From JBGSPL01 sp964511435 (GTDB lineage Bacteria; Patescibacteriota; CPR2; UBA1875; CAIMLA01): a stretch of 58,461 bases of DNA. The stretch is taken from positions 1-58,461 of the forward strand of contig CAZEFH010000004.1 of the NCBI GenBank assembly GCA_964511435.1, written 5' to 3'. The notes below the pieces were generated by a model. It saw only the letters and a list, made by a program, of their open reading frames with translations, was not told where the DNA came from and ran no database searches. Below are positions 51,355-58,461 of the stretch, in pieces. A program made the translations under genes and the position numbers. The first letter of the stretch is position 1. Each line of letters opens with the position of its first letter.

Positions 51355-53144
51355 TATATCCCATCCCAAACAAAATCATACCAATAGTCAGTAGTAGCTG
51401 AACCAGTTCCATTTCCCGCAATGGTTTGCCAGGCCTTGGCAGGTGGCGTGGAGAACATATTATTATTACTGCCATCATAAATAGCGGAGAAAAGTGCCCG
51501 ATTCGCATCTGCAGTAATAACAATGATATCATTTGTTATCGGATTGGGAACTGTTCTAACCGTTTTAATGATTCCGACAGCCGTAGAGTTTATAGAGGTC
51601 GGCGAGACATCCCATGTATTATTTGAAATATTGAATTTTATATATTTCAATATTCCCGTATTATCGGAAAAGACGTTTATTCCATAGGTTGGTGATACTA
51701 AACCTGCATTAAAATCATAGCTAGACTGTATGCCAGTATCTGTTGCTGCTGCAATAGTGGTATTAGATGTTGTGATCCAGCCGGATGTATTGGCTCTCAT
51801 ACAAATTATGCCCGGTGTTGCAGCAGCGTTTTTATCGCATGCTACGAAGCTAGCAGTGCCCTTTATTGAGCTAATTGAAAGCGCGCCTATATTACTGCCC
51901 TGTGCGGGTGTAAATTGAGCGGCGGTTCCCCAGGATCCCGAACCATTACCATTTGCGGTCCAAATTTTTAGGTCCATTTGCCTATCATTGGTAGCACTCG
52001 TATACACAAGTGCGCCCTTAGTCGTATCTGAAGCACTCCAATCAAAATCAACTAGTTGTTTCGTCGCCAATGGTGCAGCTGCTGAATGTTCGGTCGAAAG
52101 AACAAAGTCGGCTGTTTCATATGTACCATTGGCCCCTATCCAGAAGTACAGACTATTAGTATCTGACGATTGGTCAAATACTGCGACCATGGCTTCATTT
52201 GATCCTGGTCTCTGTTTTGCCACTATGTAATTTGGAATTCCTCCGGTGCTGGGTGTGGCAGTTCCAGCAATTCCCGAAGCGGTTGACCAAGATGTTCCGT
52301 TCCACACCTTAAACTTTGGAGTTGTTGTATTATCCGAATACACGGTCAAAAAATCACCATTCGCAAGATATGTTCCACCAAAATTTTTTACGTCAAGATA
52401 AGTGGTAGCATTCCATGTCGCAAGCTGATTGACATTACCCCAAGTACCGGTAGAACCATTATAAACCTGAGCATAAATCCATTGACCTGCACCATTATAA
52501 TGTCTGGAAATTAGTATTTTCTCATTTCTTGTTGGCGAAGAATACAGTTGCACTCGGCGTAGATACTTGTTTGTTGTAGCTCCATCAACATCAGCGGCTG
52601 AGGCGATGGAAGACCAAGTACCACTGTTATCATTGTAGATTTGATAATTGATCGTGTCACTTGTAGTTCCGCCGGCGCCATATACGAGCATGCCATTCCG
52701 ACTTAAATTAACAGTCGTGTCCCAGTTTGTCAGATACGAGACAAGCTGAACGCTTCCGTTACGTTGAGTATTTTGCTGCCAACTAACATTACAAGTTATT
52801 ACCTTTTGATTAGCAAGGCCGTCCGCAATTGTAACCGACCGAGTAAAGATGTCAGTAGTGTCAGCGATATCTGACAGTGTCCAGTGACCTCCAGTTAAGA
52901 CTAAGCCGTAGGTACCGTTTACCAGATTGGAATAACTCCCGTCACGAATACCGCGCACAGCCTCCTCGCATTCATCTGCAAGGCTAGTCGCTCGCTGCCT
53001 TTGCCCGGCCAGGGATGTACTTTCTCGACCATAAATCATGCCTCCCACTACCGCCGTCACAAATAAACTAAATACTGTGACTGCTAGCAGTGCCTCGATC
53101 AGAGTTGAGCCTTTTCTTCTAATAACTAATTGTGCCTTTGGCAT
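51354..53144 (-). CDS. Minor pseudopilin fused to a large repetitive, propeller-like domain
   Basis: 596 residues. The N-terminus is a prepilin: leader MPKAQLVIRRKG, then STLIEALLAVTVFSLFVTAVV with Glu at +5. Beyond about residue 150 a Gly/Ser/Thr/Asn-rich region contains recurring units of about 60 residues with W-centred motifs (NDNSGTWSSIA, NGSTGTWGNVNQL, VWNGTSWSTASG, NGSGSWGTAAQF), suggesting a beta-propeller. It looks like a pilus-tip adhesin, comparable in design to PilY1-type tip proteins but fused directly to a pilin. Adhesion is inferred. Lies between the FimT-like and PilW-like genes. Confidence 0.85.
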   Translation of the reverse strand: MPKAQLVIRRKGSTLIEALLAVTVFSLFVTAVVGGMIYGRESTSLAGQRQRATSLADECEEAVRGIRDGSYSNLVNGTYGLVLTGGHWTLSDIADTTDIFTRSVTIADGLANQKVITCNVSWQQNTQRNGSVQLVSYLTNWDTTVNLSRNGMLVYGAGGTTSDTINYQIYNDNSGTWSSIASAADVDGATTNKYLRRVQLYSSPTRNEKILISRHYNGAGQWIYAQVYNGSTGTWGNVNQLATWNATTYLDVKNFGGTYLANGDFLTVYSDNTTTPKFKVWNGTSWSTASGIAGTATPSTGGIPNYIVAKQRPGSNEAMVAVFDQSSDTNSLYFWIGANGTYETADFVLSTEHSAAAPLATKQLVDFDWSASDTTKGALVYTSATNDRQMDLKIWTANGNGSGSWGTAAQFTPAQGSNIGALSISSIKGTASFVACDKNAAATPGIICMRANTSGWITTSNTTIAAATDTGIQSSYDFNAGLVSPTYGINVFSDNTGILKYIKFNISNNTWDVSPTSINSTAVGIIKTVRTVPNPITNDIIVITADANRALFSAIYDGSNNNMFSTPPAKAWQTIAGNGTGSATTDYWYDFVWDGI

Positions 53145-53556
53145 TTACTGTTACCATCCTTGTATCATTTTCGTTAGTTAGAGTTGTTGTTCCTGTGGCA
53201 GTCGGTGTCCCAAAAACCTTAGAATACGAAATATCAGTCAGCCCCGTGACTGATATTGAACTGGAAATTTCATGGTTTTCATCAAAGCCAGTATCTCTCC
53301 CCGCATATGTGGTCCCCTTATACAGAGTAATTCTACCGCTAGCAATATTGACTCCCCACTGCGAATCGGACTCAACTACTGTCGACATTGTTTGAGCCCT
53401 ACGCTCAGCTTGAACCAAGGTATTTACAGCAATATCTAGGTTATTACGGTTCGAAAAAGCTACAATAAAGGGAAAAGATAGTGCGCCAATGCTGGCGATT
53501 ATCGCCATTACAAGGAGCATCTCAACGATTGTGAAACCGCTTCGGCTAGAATACAT
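53119..53556 (-). CDS. GspH/FimT-like minor pseudopilin
   Basis: 145 residues from the ATG at 53556, which has GGGGAG five bases upstream; the frame opens earlier at 53577 but that ATG lacks a site. Leader MYSSRSG, helix FTIVEMLLVMAIIASIGALSFPFIV with Glu at +5, then SNRNNLDIAVNTLVQAERRAQTMS and a beta domain typical of GspH/FimT. Overlaps the propeller-pilin gene by 26 bases. Part of the pilus tip complex by family analogy. Confidence 0.87.
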   Translation of the reverse strand: MYSSRSGFTIVEMLLVMAIIASIGALSFPFIVAFSNRNNLDIAVNTLVQAERRAQTMSTVVESDSQWGVNIASGRITLYKGTTYAGRDTGFDENHEISSSISVTGLTDISYSKVFGTPTATGTTTLTNENDTRMVTVNAKGTISY

Positions 53557-53557
53557 A

Positions 53558-54661
53558 TTAACTCCCCACACTACCAACCAAAGTATAGATTGGTAGTATA
53601 ACGCCGAGAGCCAACATTAAGACACCTACCCCAACTACAAAGAGCAAGATTGGCTCAATCAGGATTGAAATATTTTGAGTACTATTCTCCACTTTTTCTT
53701 CATAGATTTCGGAAATTTTACCTAGGACATCCGCCAGACTACCAGACCTTTCCCCAGCAAAAATCATTTCCTGGATTGGGACGGGGATGAGCTTGTCGGC
53801 CGCTTTGTAACTTTGAAAACTTTTTTGAACCGTATAACCCTCATCTATCTTTGCTGCCAAATGACGGTAAAGCTTCTGATAAGGACGATAGGGAGAAGTG
53901 TCACCAAGAGAAACAAGTGACTCCGTAATCGGGATTCCTGAACCGAGCAAACCAGAGAGTACAAAACCAAATCGAGCAATTTCCGATTCTTTAATTATTT
54001 CCCTGGGACCCGGTATACGAAAGAGAATCGCCTGGCCTATAAAACGAGTTTTGTGATGAAAAAATATTAAATAAATTAATGTAAAGATACCAGTCAAGAA
54101 GGTGGGCACAAATACATACCCGTATTGTTGTAAGAATTTCCCAAAACCGATTAGGACCTGTGTAATCAGTGGTACCTGGATATCCATCTCCAGGAATGGA
54201 GTCATTAACTTCGGCAAGATAAACCAGGACGTAAGCAAACCAATCACAATCATCAAAGAAAACACCAGTCCTGGATAAGTCATAGCAACCCGGAGCTTCT
54301 CCTTAAACACTCTTGCCTTTTGCTGTTGAGAGATTATCATCCTGAGATTTTCAACCAATCTTCCCGATTCCTCACCAAGCTTGATTAAGTTGATGTAGTT
54401 ATCTTCGAGAAATCCCGTCCCCGAAAGTGCTTTCCACAACGGCGAACCTTCATCAAGGTCACCTGTCACCTGAACTAATAATCTTTTTAGCTGTTTCGAC
54501 CGAAGACCAGAAGAAACTATCGAGACCGATTCCGAGACAGGAATCCCAGATGCGATCAGGAGCGCCATATTTTCCACAATATAGTCACGCTCCTTTGGAT
54601 AGCCCATAAATGATATTGGGCGCATACGCTTTTTATCTGGATAAAGTTTCTTTTTCGGCAT
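53558..54661 (-). CDS. pilC: Type IV pilus inner-membrane platform protein PilC
   Basis: 367 residues of the GspF/PilC family, the membrane platform on which the ATPase acts. Two T2SF domains are visible (about 28-150 and 235-355), with GLRSKQLKRLLVQVTGDLDEGSPLWKAL and PYQKLYRHLAAKIDEGYTVQKSF, and three membrane segments (about 125-148, 178-200, 335-360). It starts two bases after the pilB stop. Confidence 0.95.
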   Translation of the reverse strand: MPKKKLYPDKKRMRPISFMGYPKERDYIVENMALLIASGIPVSESVSIVSSGLRSKQLKRLLVQVTGDLDEGSPLWKALSGTGFLEDNYINLIKLGEESGRLVENLRMIISQQQKARVFKEKLRVAMTYPGLVFSLMIVIGLLTSWFILPKLMTPFLEMDIQVPLITQVLIGFGKFLQQYGYVFVPTFLTGIFTLIYLIFFHHKTRFIGQAILFRIPGPREIIKESEIARFGFVLSGLLGSGIPITESLVSLGDTSPYRPYQKLYRHLAAKIDEGYTVQKSFQSYKAADKLIPVPIQEMIFAGERSGSLADVLGKISEIYEEKVENSTQNISILIEPILLFVVGVGVLMLALGVILPIYTLVGSVGS

Positions 54662-54663
54662 TT

Positions 54664-56295
54664 CTAATTTTCTAGAGGCACGACTCTAGAGAGCTCTTCG
54701 ACTGTCGTAACCCCATTCTTTACCTTCATTATTCCATCTTCGAGCAAGCTGTGAGCACCTTGGCTCTTTGCCATTGTCCAGATATCATCAGTCGAAGGAC
54801 TGGACAGGATAAAGTTCTTCAGCTTCTTATTCATCTCAATAAATTCAAAGATGGCTACCCTACCCTTGTAGCCAGTTCCGTTACACACTTCACAGCCCTT
54901 GCCGTGATAGAGAGTCTGACTCTTCGCGAAAAACTTCCCCCAACCAGGATATTCCTTCTCGATCGCTGAAGCTGTAATATCAGTACTAGTACGACAGTTG
55001 TTGCATATTGTACGAACTAGTCGTTGCGCAACGACTAGTTCCAGAGTAGAGGCTAGTAGAAACGGTTCAACGTTCATCTCAAGTAAACGAGGAATTGAAG
55101 TTGCTGCATCGTTTGCATGAAAAGTTGTGAATAGTAGATGCCCCGTAAGTGCTGCGTTCACGGATATTTCAGCCGTTTCTTGATCACGTATTTCTCCTAC
55201 AAGTATAATGTCTGGGTCCTGACGCACTATCGAACGCAAACCCTTTGCAAAAGTAATATCTTTGTCTTCGTTTACCTGGATTTGATTAGTGCCAATGATC
55301 CTGTACTCTACAGGGTCTTCGATCGTAGTAATATTTACGCTTGGAGTATTGATGTGCTTAAGCAAAGCATATAGTGTGGTCGACTTACCGGAACCAGTTG
55401 GCCCAGATACCAGCACCATTCCAAAAGGCTTCTTCGCAACTCTAACGAGCATTTCCTGATCATTATCAGATAGTCCAAGCTCAGAGAGGGTTAGATCTTT
55501 TACATATTCTGAAAGCAGGCGAATTACTACATTCTCACCATTCAGAGTGGGAGCAATAGCAACACGCATATCAATGTGAATACCATTGCGGTCTAGCCTT
55601 ATTGCACCATCTTGTGTCGCAAAATGTTCGTCTATTCGGAGTTGGGCCAGCACTTTGATACGATTCAGAATGTTATCATAATAGTCCTTTGGTATTCTCC
55701 CAGCCTCTTGTAACACCCCGTCTACACGGAAACGGACTATCACTTCACCCTCTTCTGGCTCAAAATGAATGTCGGAAGCCTTAAAGGAGATTGCATCATC
55801 AATAATTTCATTGATAATCTCTGGTGCGATCTGGCGCTGTGATTCAATTATTTTTGAAAATCTAGTTGAAAGTGGTTTTTTATAGTAGCCCAAGAGACAA
55901 TCAATGTCTTCTTTAGATGAGTAATAAATCTTGGCTGTTTTTATCTTGTAATCTTGCTTAAGCAGCCGCTTAAGGTCCTCTATTTCGTCAGGGGAATCTG
56001 TCGTAAACTCATTGCCACTTGTACTGATTGGTACAAGCCGCTTGTCTCTTGCTATTTCTTCCGGCAATTTATCTGTACTTGCCTTATCAATCTCGTTATC
56101 CTTTAGGGAGAAAAGTTTCGTTCCGTACCTTTCCGCGATTGCCTGGCCTATTAGCTCACGATTAACTATTTCCAGGTTGATAAGGTGTTCAACTGGATCA
56201 TCACTATTTGCCTCCAGGGCTTTTTTGGCCTCTGCTTCTGGAACATAGTTCTCGCGAACCAATAAATCCAAAAGCTCTTTCCCCTCCAAAACCAT
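54664..56295 (-). CDS. pilB: Type IV pilus assembly ATPase PilB (GspE family)
   Basis: 543-residue hexameric motor that polymerises pilins. An N-terminal MshEN-type domain (about 1-140) precedes the ATPase: Walker A SGPTGSGKSTTLYALL, Asp box TIEDPVEYRI, Walker B DIILVGEIRDQETAE and His box LTGHLLFTTFHANDA. A four-Cys zinc site (CNNC and CEVCNGTGY) marks PilB/GspE rather than PilT. No retraction ATPase PilT is in the window. It starts three bases after the receiver gene stop. Confidence 0.96.
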   Translation of the reverse strand: MVLEGKELLDLLVRENYVPEAEAKKALEANSDDPVEHLINLEIVNRELIGQAIAERYGTKLFSLKDNEIDKASTDKLPEEIARDKRLVPISTSGNEFTTDSPDEIEDLKRLLKQDYKIKTAKIYYSSKEDIDCLLGYYKKPLSTRFSKIIESQRQIAPEIINEIIDDAISFKASDIHFEPEEGEVIVRFRVDGVLQEAGRIPKDYYDNILNRIKVLAQLRIDEHFATQDGAIRLDRNGIHIDMRVAIAPTLNGENVVIRLLSEYVKDLTLSELGLSDNDQEMLVRVAKKPFGMVLVSGPTGSGKSTTLYALLKHINTPSVNITTIEDPVEYRIIGTNQIQVNEDKDITFAKGLRSIVRQDPDIILVGEIRDQETAEISVNAALTGHLLFTTFHANDAATSIPRLLEMNVEPFLLASTLELVVAQRLVRTICNNCRTSTDITASAIEKEYPGWGKFFAKSQTLYHGKGCEVCNGTGYKGRVAIFEFIEMNKKLKNFILSSPSTDDIWTMAKSQGAHSLLEDGIMKVKNGVTTVEELSRVVPLEN

Positions 56296-56298
56296 ATT

Positions 56299-56661
56299 TT
56301 ACTCCAAGAGTTTATTTATTTTTTCGACGATATCCGATATCGGTGTATCACTTTTGACAAAGAAGTCCTTTGCCCCAAGAGATTTTGCCTTTTCAAAATC
56401 CTCTGGCTGGCTCAGGTTAGAGCTCACAATTACCGTAGTCTTGTTACCATCAGACTTGAGCTTCTCAAGGACGCTAAATCCATTCATTTTGGGCATTACC
56501 AAATCCAAAAGAGCAAGATCATACTTATTCTTGGACAGTTTTTCGATTGCTTCTTCCCCATCATAGACAGCCTCAACCTCAAAGCCTGAGTGGGAAAGCT
56601 TAAGCACAAGGGCATTCGCCAATGGTTTTTCGTCGTCAACGACCAAGATTCTTTTGTTCAT
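56299..56661 (-). CDS. Single-domain response regulator heading the pilus operon
   Basis: 120 residues. VVDDEKP acidic pair, YDLALLDLVMPKMNGF with the acceptor Asp, VIVSSNLS with the Ser, and FFVKSDT with the Lys. As first gene before pilB it should tune the pilus motor, as PilG/PilH do in pseudomonads. TGC-TATCAT followed by exactly six bases precedes the ATG with no Shine-Dalgarno sequence, so the whole operon appears to start leaderless. Confidence 0.93.
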   Translation of the reverse strand: MNKRILVVDDEKPLANALVLKLSHSGFEVEAVYDGEEAIEKLSKNKYDLALLDLVMPKMNGFSVLEKLKSDGNKTTVIVSSNLSQPEDFEKAKSLGAKDFFVKSDTPISDIVEKINKLLE

Positions 56662-56742
56662 AGATAAATGATAGCATATTTTTGCCTTGTATATAACAAT
56701 TTACTGTCAATATGACTGATTTTCTGCTATAATCTGTGAGTT
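56662..56742. promoter_or_regulatory. Divergent promoters of the pilus operon and the U32 gene
   Basis: Leftward: TGC-TATCAT (56676-56668), then six bases and the receiver ATG. Rightward: TGC-TATAAT (56725-56733), then nine bases and the U32 ATG. Neither start has a Shine-Dalgarno sequence. The 81-bp space may allow shared regulation. Confidence 0.65.
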
Positions 56743-57954
56743 ATGAAACCTGAACTAATACTTCCGGGCGGAGACCTCGAAAGAGTCAAGATCGCCTTCC
56801 AGTACGGAGCTGATGCTGTCTATGTCGGTATCAACAAACATTCTCTTCGTAAAGCAGAGGTGCGTTTTGATGTAGCAGAAGTCGGTAAAGCAATTGAGTA
56901 TGCTCACTCTATCGGCAAACGTCTCTTTGTCACCTTTAATATCTTTGCTCATAATTATCAACTCGCAGATATTGAAAAGGATATGGAAGCAATCGCGAAG
57001 TTTGGTCCAGATGCCTTCATTATGGCCGATCTCGGGGTAATTAAACTGGCGAAAAGAGTCGCCCCAGATGTAGCTATCCATGTTTCCACTCAGGCGAATA
57101 CGGTAAATATCGAGGACGTAAAGTTTTGGCGGGACTACGGCGCCAAACGTGTTGTTTTGGCTAGAGAACTCTCGCTTAAAGAAATCAAAGAAATTCATGA
57201 CGCAGTACCCGATATCGAACTCGAGGCTTTTGTTCATGGCTCAATGTGCATTTCTTACTCTGGTCGTTGTTTAATGTCCAATTATATGACTGGGCGTGAT
57301 GCTAATAACGGAGAATGTGCACAGCCTTGTCGCTGGAACTATAATGTTTATCTGGAAGAAAAGAATCGTCCAGGTGAATACTTCCCTGCAGAAGAGGACG
57401 ATAAGGGTACCTATATTATGAGCTCCAAGGATCTCACTCTAGTTGAATATCTACCCGAGGTTTTAGATGCAGGTGTGACCGGTCTCAAGGTCGAAGGCCG
57501 CAATAAAAGCGAGTATTACCTCGCCTCAGTGGGAAATACTTACCGCACCGCTCTTAACGCTATCGAACAAAATTCGTATACAGATGAACTTAAAAAAGAG
57601 CTCAGGGAAGAGCTACAGAAACTCAATAATAGAGACTATACTACCGGATTTATTTTTGGTGATGCCAAGATGGGCGAAACATACGAAGGCCGTGCCCCGA
57701 TCCGCAAATGGGACTATATCGGCCAATTTATCGACGACAATGGTACAATTGTTGTTAAAAATAAAATTTCAGTTGGTGACAAGGTCGAAATACTAACACC
57801 CAATAGAACATATCAAGAGACTGTTATAGAAATAACTGATGGAAATGGGAATGTTTTACCAGAGACCAACCCCGGCAAAACTAATCAAAGAGCTGTACTT
57901 AAACTAAGAGACAAATATCCCAAAGATACATTCATCCGAAAAGAATATAAGTAA
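56743..57954 (+). CDS. trhP: U32 family protein, TrhP-like tRNA hydroxylation factor
   Basis: 403 residues. U32 family signature around ELEAFVHGSMCISYSGRCLMSNYMTGRDANNGECAQPC-type segment, with several Cys in the GECAQPCRWNY block that may bind an iron-sulfur cluster. The start LILPGGDLERVKIAFQYGADAVYVG and the C-terminal U32_C beta domain (about 320-400, VGDKVEILTPNR) match YegQ/TrhP, which takes part in tRNA uridine-34 5-hydroxylation. Historic annotation is collagenase-like peptidase. Apparently leaderless. Ends at a terminator shared with the rRNA operon. Confidence 0.92.
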   Translation: MKPELILPGGDLERVKIAFQYGADAVYVGINKHSLRKAEVRFDVAEVGKAIEYAHSIGKRLFVTFNIFAHNYQLADIEKDMEAIAKFGPDAFIMADLGVIKLAKRVAPDVAIHVSTQANTVNIEDVKFWRDYGAKRVVLARELSLKEIKEIHDAVPDIELEAFVHGSMCISYSGRCLMSNYMTGRDANNGECAQPCRWNYNVYLEEKNRPGEYFPAEEDDKGTYIMSSKDLTLVEYLPEVLDAGVTGLKVEGRNKSEYYLASVGNTYRTALNAIEQNSYTDELKKELREELQKLNNRDYTTGFIFGDAKMGETYEGRAPIRKWDYIGQFIDDNGTIVVKNKISVGDKVEILTPNRTYQETVIEITDGNGNVLPETNPGKTNQRAVLKLRDKYPKDTFIRKEYK

Positions 57955-57956
57955 AC

Positions 57957-57986
57957 AAAAAAGACCCGTTTTCACGAGTCTTTTTT
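57957..57986. terminator. Bidirectional terminator between trhP and the rRNA operon
   Basis: Stem AAAAAAGAC / GTCTTTTTT continuing through CGT / ACG after one mismatch, loop TTTC. A/T runs on both sides serve both convergent transcripts. Confidence 0.88.
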
Positions 57987-57992
57987 GATAAA

Positions 57993-58104
<112 letters not shown>

Positions 58105-58261
58105 GACAGTAGTGCATATCCGAAAATACACACTACTGTCTGGAGACAATAATCTCCAGCTATAATGAATGAAAGGTACAAATTGCCAGTCAACTCTATA
58201 ATCCTCTTTGTTGAGAGATTCTGAAACAAGTTCAGAATGACAACTTAGGAGATTATAGATA

Positions 58262-58461
58262 CAAATTAAGTCGTCGACCTATTAGTACGCCTCAGCTAAA
58301 TACATTACTGCACTTACACCTAGCGCCTATCAACCACGTAGTCTACATGGGGTCTAATAACGAAATCTAATCTTGAAGTGGGCTTCGTGCTTATATGCTT
58401 TCAGCACTTATCCCTTCCGAACGTAGCTACTCGGCAATGCCCTTGGCAGAACAACCGATAC
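58262..58461 (-). rRNA. rrl: 23S ribosomal RNA, 3' end (window-truncated)
   Basis: On the minus strand the sequence ends with the conserved 23S 3' domain, including AGTGCTGAAAGCATATAAGC, CTAAGTGCAGTAATG-type blocks and the final TACTAATAGGTCGA. Only about 200 bases are inside the window; the remainder lies beyond it. The 3' end near 58262 is approximate. Confidence 0.95.

Noticed and set aside
58105..58261. tRNA gene in the 23S-5S spacer, or a CRISPR array anywhere in the window
   Set aside because: No cloverleaf or GTTCGA-type T arm is visible in the spacer, and no regularly spaced direct repeats or cas genes appear in the window.

Overview
The window carries 63 protein-coding genes, the 3' end of an rRNA operon and one strong candidate for a structured RNA. 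The standard code is used (priA and others stop at TGA). Genes are short and tightly packed, start and stop codons often overlap, and nearly all encode core functions with no amino-acid biosynthesis. This, with a Gram-positive-style envelope set (LCP ligase, RodA, PspC/toastrack proteins, lytic transglycosylase), a type IV pilus cluster, an anaerobic ribonucleotide reductase and a eukaryote-like (type 2) IleRS, suggests a Candidate Phyla Radiation (Patescibacteria) genome, most likely Saccharibacteria (TM7) or a relative. That placement is inference from content; no search was run.

Layout. 1-4.2 kb: 3' part of prfA, then leftward htrA, a membrane protein and an LCP protein. 4.2-11.8 kb: lepB, parAB, rplU, and ileS-rodA behind an apparent T-box leader. 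12-18.1 kb: an RNA m5U methyltransferase and an HD protein (rightward), then glmS with three small genes, and a PspC / LiaI-like / toastrack envelope-stress set. 18.1-21.7 kb: nrdR, nrdD (with a 10-N assembly gap), a separate 50-residue ORF carrying the NrdD glycyl-radical motif, and nrdG, behind a promoter with two NrdR-box-like sites. 21.8-27.3 kb: ftsZ, ftsA, map, adk, ybeY, yqeY, rpsU, and a HIT protein. 27.3-36.9 kb: an intergenic repeat, a lytic transglycosylase with tandem promoters, hisS, rel, recJ, an orphan acidic protein, secDF. 37-45.2 kb: priA-def-fmt, a receiver protein, nrnA-like DHH, rbfA, infB, rpsA. 45.3-46.5 kb: an Ig-like surface protein and a 580-bp region with no large ORF that holds a repeat and a candidate structured RNA behind a perfect consensus promoter. 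46.5-56.7 kb: a type IV pilus operon (receiver, pilB, pilC, three pseudopilins plus one fused to a large repeat domain, major pilin) joined to a Cache-HAMP-PAS-PAS histidine kinase and two more receiver proteins. 56.7-58.5 kb: trhP-like U32 protein, 5S rRNA and the 3' end of 23S rRNA.

How it fits together. Division (FtsA/Z), chromosome partition (ParAB with a candidate parS), protein export (SecDF, LepB) and wall turnover (RodA, LCP, transglycosylase, HtrA) are all present. Regulation seems to rest on RNA and promoter devices (T-box, NrdR boxes, leaderless starts); NrdR is the only DNA-binding transcription factor I recognise. Signal transduction is concentrated in the pilus locus, where single-domain receivers and one kinase are interleaved with pilus genes, suggesting that environmental sensing controls pilus action or attachment to a host cell. 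Leads I find most interesting: the separate glycyl-radical subunit, the short T-box before a type 2 ileS, the structured RNA at 46.2-46.5 kb, the pseudopilin fused to a propeller-like domain, and recurring leaderless promoters.
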